This document shows positions 14,080 to 17,362 of a stretch of DNA of 17,362 nucleotides, one piece after another. Both the position numbers and the translations under genes were made by a program. Position 1 is the first letter of the stretch. The number at the start of each line of letters is the position of its first letter. The stretch is from JBMZCV01 sp049613665. GTDB lineage: Bacteria; Bacteroidota; Bacteroidia; Chitinophagales; UBA2359. The stretch spans positions 1-17,362 of the forward strand of contig JBMZCV010000115.1 of assembly GCA_049613665.1 (NCBI GenBank), read 5' to 3'. Below the pieces are notes generated by a model that saw only the letters and a list, made by a program, of their open reading frames with translations, was not told where the DNA came from and did no database searches.

Positions 14080-14916
14080 TTAAGATTTAATCAAATAAAT
14101 GCCATCTTTTTCCAATCTTATCAAACGTTGTTTATACAATGCCCCAAGCCCTTTTTTAAAACTCTTTTTGCTCATCTCTAGTTGATAAGAAATATCGTTT
14201 GGCGAACTCTTATCTGTCAGTCCTAAAAAACCATCATTTTCTTGCAATTGAGCCATTATTTTGGCCGCATGAACGCTAATGTTTTGATAGCCAGAGGCTT
14301 GCAAACGCACATCTATTTTGTTGTGTTCTCGAATTTTGTGAATATAACCTTTTCTTGTTTCTCCTTTTTTAGACTGCGAGAAAAACTCATTATAATAAAT
14401 TAATCCTTTATGTAAATGGTTGATTATCACATTAATGCCCAAATCTGTTGCTTCCCAAAACATAACTTCTACTTCGTCTCCTTCTTTTACAGTCAGTTCT
14501 TCATTGTCCAAAAAACGATTGATTCTTGATGAAGCTACCAAACGGTTGGTTTTGTCATCGAGGTACATATACACCAAATACCAATTGCCTGTTTTCATAC
14601 GCATATTTTGCTCTCGATATGGTACAAATAGTTGTTTTTCTATGCCCCAATCCAAGAAAGCACCATATTCTGTGACCATAGCTACCTGCAAAGAAGCAAA
14701 CTTATTTAAGCTTATTTTTGGCTCTAATGTCGTTGCTATTGGGCGATTTTCATTGTCTTTATATACAAAAACTTTTATGTTAGCACCTATTTCAATATTT
14801 TCTGGTATATACTTGTTGGGCAACAATATTTCATTGTCGTTTTGGTCGCCCAAATACAAACCTACGGAGGTTTCTCGCAAAATTTCTAAATCGTGATGTT
14901 GTCCTATTGCTATCAT
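14080..14916 (-). CDS. CvfB-type S1 RNA-binding protein
   Basis: From the preferred ATG this is 278 residues, the usual size for CvfB (conserved virulence factor B), an RNA-binding protein of three S1-like domains and a C-terminal winged helix. Domain 1 spans about 1-60 (GLYLGD, LLPNKY). Domain 2 spans about 65-130, including VTEYGAFLDWGIEKQLFVP, the clearest S1 motif. Domain 3 spans 135-205, with RKGYIHKIREHNKIDVRL. The winged helix spans 215-278 (MSKKSFKKGLGALYKQRLI). The frame reaches upstream to an ATG at 14958. Two TAnnTTTG boxes at 14931-14938 and 14946-14953 lie between the two possible starts, so translation from 14916 (MIAIGQHHDL) is favoured. It follows the methyltransferase gene on the same strand and may also receive read-through. 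Its RNA targets are unknown. Confidence 0.88.
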   Translation of the reverse strand: MIAIGQHHDLEILRETSVGLYLGDQNDNEILLPNKYIPENIEIGANIKVFVYKDNENRPIATTLEPKISLNKFASLQVAMVTEYGAFLDWGIEKQLFVPYREQNMRMKTGNWYLVYMYLDDKTNRLVASSRINRFLDNEELTVKEGDEVEVMFWEATDLGINVIINHLHKGLIYYNEFFSQSKKGETRKGYIHKIREHNKIDVRLQASGYQNISVHAAKIMAQLQENDGFLGLTDKSSPNDISYQLEMSKKSFKKGLGALYKQRLIRLEKDGIYLIKS

Positions 14917-14930
14917 TTGTTCTTTTATTT

Positions 14931-14953
14931 CAAAAATATAATTGGCAAAGATA
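14931..14953 (-). promoter_or_regulatory. two candidate -7 boxes of the cvfB gene
   Basis: The minus strand carries TATCTTTG (14946-14953) and TATTTTTG (14931-14938), both full TAnnTTTG matches, 15 bases apart. They would give leaders of about 24 and 9 bases to the ATG at 14916. Confidence 0.45.
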
Positions 14954-14967
14954 CGCAAAAAACAAGC

Positions 14968-15771
14968 TTATTTTTTGATAGCGTACCCTAAATAATTGAC
15001 ATTTTTATCAGAATGCTCTTTAAAATGTAGCTTTTCGCCCAATTCTTCATAATTTAATTTGCCTTTGGCTCGCTGTCGCAAATAATAAGCCATCTTGAAA
15101 ACAGGAGTTGCTAGGCGTGAACCCATAAATTGTGTAGCTGCAAAATCATTGTCATTTAATAAACTTTCCAATTCCTTTGGCTGAATAAACATTTCCCAAA
15201 CATGCAAATTTTCGGGAGCAAAAGCTAAAGTTTTCCACTCCTGCATAATTTTTATAACAATTAGTTTGCTCAATAAAGTACGATTTATCGTATCGAAACA
15301 AAACACACCTTTTGGCTTCAATACTCGACTGATTTCGCTGATGACTTTGGGCAAATCTCTGACATGTTCCAAAACATCGCAGCAAAAAACAACATCGAAA
15401 GTAGCATCTGCATAAGGCAATGCCTCACCAACACCAATATCATATTCTATTTTTAAATTAGATGTAATGCTATGATTTTTAGCAACTTGAACCGAGTGTT
15501 CAGATGGGTCAATGCCTGAAGTTTCAAATCCCATTTTAGCAATTTCTTCTGTCAGAATGCCACCGCCAGAGCCAACTTCCAAAGCCATTTTATTAGTAGC
15601 ATTTATTTGCATTTCCTCAAACAAAATGCGTTTGAAATAGCCTACTCTTAGCGGATTGATAGAAGATTTGAGGATATAATGTCGGCTATTTTTATCCCAC
15701 CATGTTTCTGTTTCGAGATTATAATGAGCATTGTCTATTTTGTTGTAAATATTGTCAGCTATTTTTTTCAT
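14968..15771 (-). CDS. UbiG-like class I SAM-dependent methyltransferase
   Basis: From the preferred ATG this is 267 residues. It has the SAM-binding motif ALEVGSGGGILTEEIAKMGF (63-82), the acidic residue after strand 2 in GIDPSE (86-91), VVFCCDVLEHV (107-117), and the SRVLKPKG helix-strand of class I methyltransferases. The N-terminal YNKIDNAHYNLETETWWDKNS and the layout resemble UbiG, the O-methyltransferase of ubiquinone synthesis. Bacteroidota generally use menaquinone, so the substrate is probably something else and a ubiG name is not justified. The frame continues upstream to 15897, adding 42 residues of Lys/Phe-rich sequence that does not look coding. The ATG at 15771 (MKKIADNIYN) matches the family start. 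It lies just upstream of cvfB on the same strand. Confidence 0.8.
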   Translation of the reverse strand: MKKIADNIYNKIDNAHYNLETETWWDKNSRHYILKSSINPLRVGYFKRILFEEMQINATNKMALEVGSGGGILTEEIAKMGFETSGIDPSEHSVQVAKNHSITSNLKIEYDIGVGEALPYADATFDVVFCCDVLEHVRDLPKVISEISRVLKPKGVFCFDTINRTLLSKLIVIKIMQEWKTLAFAPENLHVWEMFIQPKELESLLNDNDFAATQFMGSRLATPVFKMAYYLRQRAKGKLNYEELGEKLHFKEHSDKNVNYLGYAIKK

Positions 15772-15943
15772 ATGAGATATTTTGTTTAGCCAAAAGGTAA
15801 AAGTTGAATTGTTTGCTAAGATAAGCTTAATTTTTTGGCTTGAAAAATAGACTTTTTTAATGCAAAAAAGTAAATGAATAAACACAAACACAAACACTGA
15901 TACTAAACTGAAATGTTGCTAAACAGAAAAAAGTTTTCGTTCT

Positions 15944-16022
15944 TTAGCCAAGCACTAATTAATATAGATTATTTGATTTGTTAACACCTTAAAAGTCGCA
16001 ATATTAGCTTCTTCAATTGAGT
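15944..16022 (-). repeat. dispersed palindromic element, decayed copy (subtype 2-like)
   Basis: On the plus strand this reads TTAGCCAAGCACTAATTAAT at the start, matching the fragment at 12028-12053, then TTGTTAACACCTTAAAAGTC and ATATTAGCTTCTTCAATTGA, the reverse of hairpin plus arm. Its outer ends have decayed. Confidence 0.55.
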
Positions 16023-16276
16023 GTTTTTTTTCATTTGTTTGGCTTAACAAGCAAAAAAATAACACATATAAATGTCATTTTTTCAAAAAAAATAAGGAAT
16101 ATGAGCTAAATAAGTATCTAAATATAGAAAAAGTTGTTCTATATTAGATGATAAGCTTGCACAAATATATTAGCTATTTTTTAACTAAAGAATATATAGT
16201 ATATTTGTGCATGAAAAGCCTTTTATTATCTACTATCTATTATGGTTATTCTATCTATCAAATATAATAATCTACA
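16023..16276. promoter_or_regulatory. upstream region of the PKD-Kazal gene with a promoter-bearing inverted repeat
   Basis: TGCACAAATATA (16158-16169) and TATATTTGTGCA (16200-16211) are a perfect 12-bp inverted repeat, 30 bases apart. Each arm contains TATATTTG (16200-16207 on plus, 16162-16169 on minus), a full -7 match. The plus copy faces the downstream gene and would give a leader of about 65 bases. The minus copy faces the methyltransferase gene about 400 bases away. Confidence 0.4.
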
Positions 16277-17056
16277 ATGTATCAAAAACTACGAAACATT
16301 ATGCGTTATTTTATTAGCATTCCTCTTATTTTTATATTTGCTATAAGTACGCAAATAATATTTTGTTTTGGCCATATAGAATATGAACAGAAAGAAATAA
16401 ACAACCAAAATCAAAATACAGAGCAAATTGATTATGAATATAGCGTTTCAGGACTTACCGTTACTTATTCTACAAATTTGACTAATGATAGTCTTGTTAT
16501 TGTTTGGGACTTAGGAGATGTTACTATTACAGACCAACATTCGGTAGAGCATACATATCAGGCTATGGGCTATTATGAAACTTGTATGCGAAAAATAAAT
16601 CCTAAAACAAAAGAAACAATTGTTAAAAAATGTAAGTATGTAGAAATTCCAGATGCAAATATTTGCGAAGCGACTTGGCGGCCTGTTTGTGGTTGCGATA
16701 ATCAAACCTACCTCAATGCCTGTTTTGCCGAAAATTATCATGGTATTTATTATTGGACAGAAGGAGCGTGTCGTGAAACAGATTATAATTTAGTTTCTGA
16801 GTTTTTATATACTATTTCAGATTTAACAGTTCAGTTTATCAATACTTCGGTGGGAAATTATGATGATATTTCATGGGAAATGGGCGATAAGACCTCTACA
16901 AAAAGACGAAATCCTAAGCATACATATGGAAAAGAAGGAGTATATCAAGTTTGTTTGACTGTAAAAAGCGACATCACAACTAAAAAAGAACAGTTTTGTG
17001 AAGAAATTGAGCTGATAACCAAAGCTGAAGTAGAGGTGTTAGAAACTAATCCTTGA
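16277..17056 (+). CDS. secreted PKD-Kazal-PKD domain protein
   Basis: This 259-residue exported protein has a hydrophobic signal segment at about 11-30; the start at 16301 (MRYFISIPLI) is equally possible. Residues 53-124 form a PKD-like domain with VWDLGD (76-81), EHTYQAMGYYETC (91-103) and a C103/C119 pair. Residues 130-165 form a Kazal-type serine protease inhibitor domain, CEATWRPVCGCDNQTYLNAC then EGAC, with cysteines 130, 138, 140, 149 and 165. Residues 174-245 are a second PKD-like domain with ISWEMGD (198-204), KHTYGKEGVYQVC (214-226) and a C226/C241 pair. PKD domains usually serve as spacers or adhesion modules; Kazal domains bind proteases. No type IX sorting tail or lipobox was found, so the final location is unclear. 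Activity as an inhibitor is inferred from the fold only. Confidence 0.75.
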   Translation: MYQKLRNIMRYFISIPLIFIFAISTQIIFCFGHIEYEQKEINNQNQNTEQIDYEYSVSGLTVTYSTNLTNDSLVIVWDLGDVTITDQHSVEHTYQAMGYYETCMRKINPKTKETIVKKCKYVEIPDANICEATWRPVCGCDNQTYLNACFAENYHGIYYWTEGACRETDYNLVSEFLYTISDLTVQFINTSVGNYDDISWEMGDKTSTKRRNPKHTYGKEGVYQVCLTVKSDITTKKEQFCEEIELITKAEVEVLETNP

Positions 17057-17104
17057 ATTAATCAATTGTAAGTGCTAAATATTTGACATTTTCTCATATA
17101 CTGT

Positions 17105-17182
17105 CATTAGTCAAGCAGATTTATTCTACAAATTATGGAAACTAACACGCCGAAAATCAAGATGTTAGCACAAACTGTTCTA
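17105..17182 (+). repeat. dispersed palindromic element, subtype 2, copy lacking the 3' arm
   Basis: ATTAGTCAAGCAGATTTATT and CTACAAATTATGGAA lead into ACTAACACGCCGAAAATCAA and GATGTTAGCACAAACTGTTC, then the copy stops directly at the start of the next copy (17184), so the two are head to tail. Confidence 0.75.
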
Positions 17183-17183
17183 C

Positions 17184-17288
17184 TAAGTAGTCAGGCAAAA
17201 ATAAATACACATCTCGTTGAAGCTAACACACTGAACATCAATGTGTTAGCAACAAATAGACTGTTTATTAAATAGAGCTTGGCACTTA
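17184..17288 (+). repeat. dispersed palindromic element, subtype 1, full reference copy (105 bp)
   Basis: The best-preserved copy runs from TAAGTAGTCAGGCAAAAATA to AGAGCTTGGCACTTA. The central hairpin is GCTAACACACTGA (17222-17234), loop ACA, TCAATGTGTTAGC (17238-17250), pairing at 12 of 13 positions. The 3' arm is CTGTTTATTAAATAG, followed by the small terminal palindrome. The remaining bases to the window end show no gene. Confidence 0.88.
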
Positions 17289-17362
17289 TTAAATAATATT
17301 GATTCTCTGACAATTTGGGTGTTCATTTTTATAACAAGCAGTGGTTAATATTTCTTTTTTAT

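Noticed and set aside
14420..14896. 158-residue frame on the plus strand opposite cvfB
   Set aside because: It is an antisense shadow of a well-supported S1 protein gene, with Ser/Thr/Lys composition typical of such shadows.
15772..15897. 42-residue extension of the methyltransferase frame
   Set aside because: It is Lys/Phe/Ser-rich and unlike the family N-terminus; the internal ATG at 15771 gives the expected start.
190..17288. A CRISPR array
   Set aside because: The repeats are about 105 bp, in both orientations and irregularly spaced across many genes; no regular short-repeat and spacer pattern exists and no cas gene is seen.

Overview
The window is about 30% G+C, with long A and T tracts and genes that mostly lack a Shine-Dalgarno sequence. 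It carries TAnnTTTG promoter -7 boxes, a Por/type IX secretion C-terminal sorting domain and SPII lipoproteins. Together these point to a Bacteroidota chromosome, probably of the Cytophagia/Saprospiria type. The lineage is inferred; there is no rRNA in the window. No tRNA, CRISPR array or complete insertion sequence was seen.

Layout. Bases 1-495 hold a possible gene end and one repeat copy. Bases 496-2185 (+) are a two-gene unit, a WbqC-family protein overlapping a divergent DegT/DnrJ-like aminotransferase homologue. Bases 2284-5471 (-) are a surface redox/metal cluster: an MbnP-like protein with a type IX sorting tail, followed by two diheme cytochrome c peroxidase/MauG-type lipoproteins. 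After a gene-free 1.2 kb come housekeeping genes: a SirB1-like protein (+), an RluE/RsuA-type pseudouridine synthase (-), the tRNA hydroxylase MiaE (-), a Bax-inhibitor-1 membrane protein (+) and a Bcp/AhpE-type peroxiredoxin (+). Next is a repeat-dense stretch with a possible 28-residue membrane peptide, then a YfiR-family protein (-), another repeat-rich gap, a stand-alone HsdR N-terminal-domain protein (+), CysQ (+), the S1 RNA-binding protein CvfB (-), a UbiG-like methyltransferase (-) and a secreted PKD-Kazal-PKD protein (+). Hairpin terminators separate most convergent or tandem units.

The least expected content is between the genes. A roughly 105-bp palindromic element, TAAGTAGTC...AGTGCTTGGCACTTA with a central hairpin GCTAACACA...TGTGTTAGC, recurs at least 12 times in both orientations as full, half and internally deleted copies. 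It has at least two 5'-arm subtypes. Subtype-1 copies contain an outward-facing TAnnTTTG motif, and three of them lie upstream of a gene and point at it. One copy is split by a 181-bp MITE-like insertion with 17-bp terminal inverted repeats and a 6-bp TTAAAT target duplication; removing the insert restores a 107-bp element.

How the genes work together: the MbnP-peroxidase-peroxidase cluster is the only clear multi-gene pathway. It resembles the known pairing in which a MauG-like diheme enzyme modifies an MbnP copper-binding partner. The rest is mostly single-gene core functions: RNA modification, redox protection and PAP turnover.
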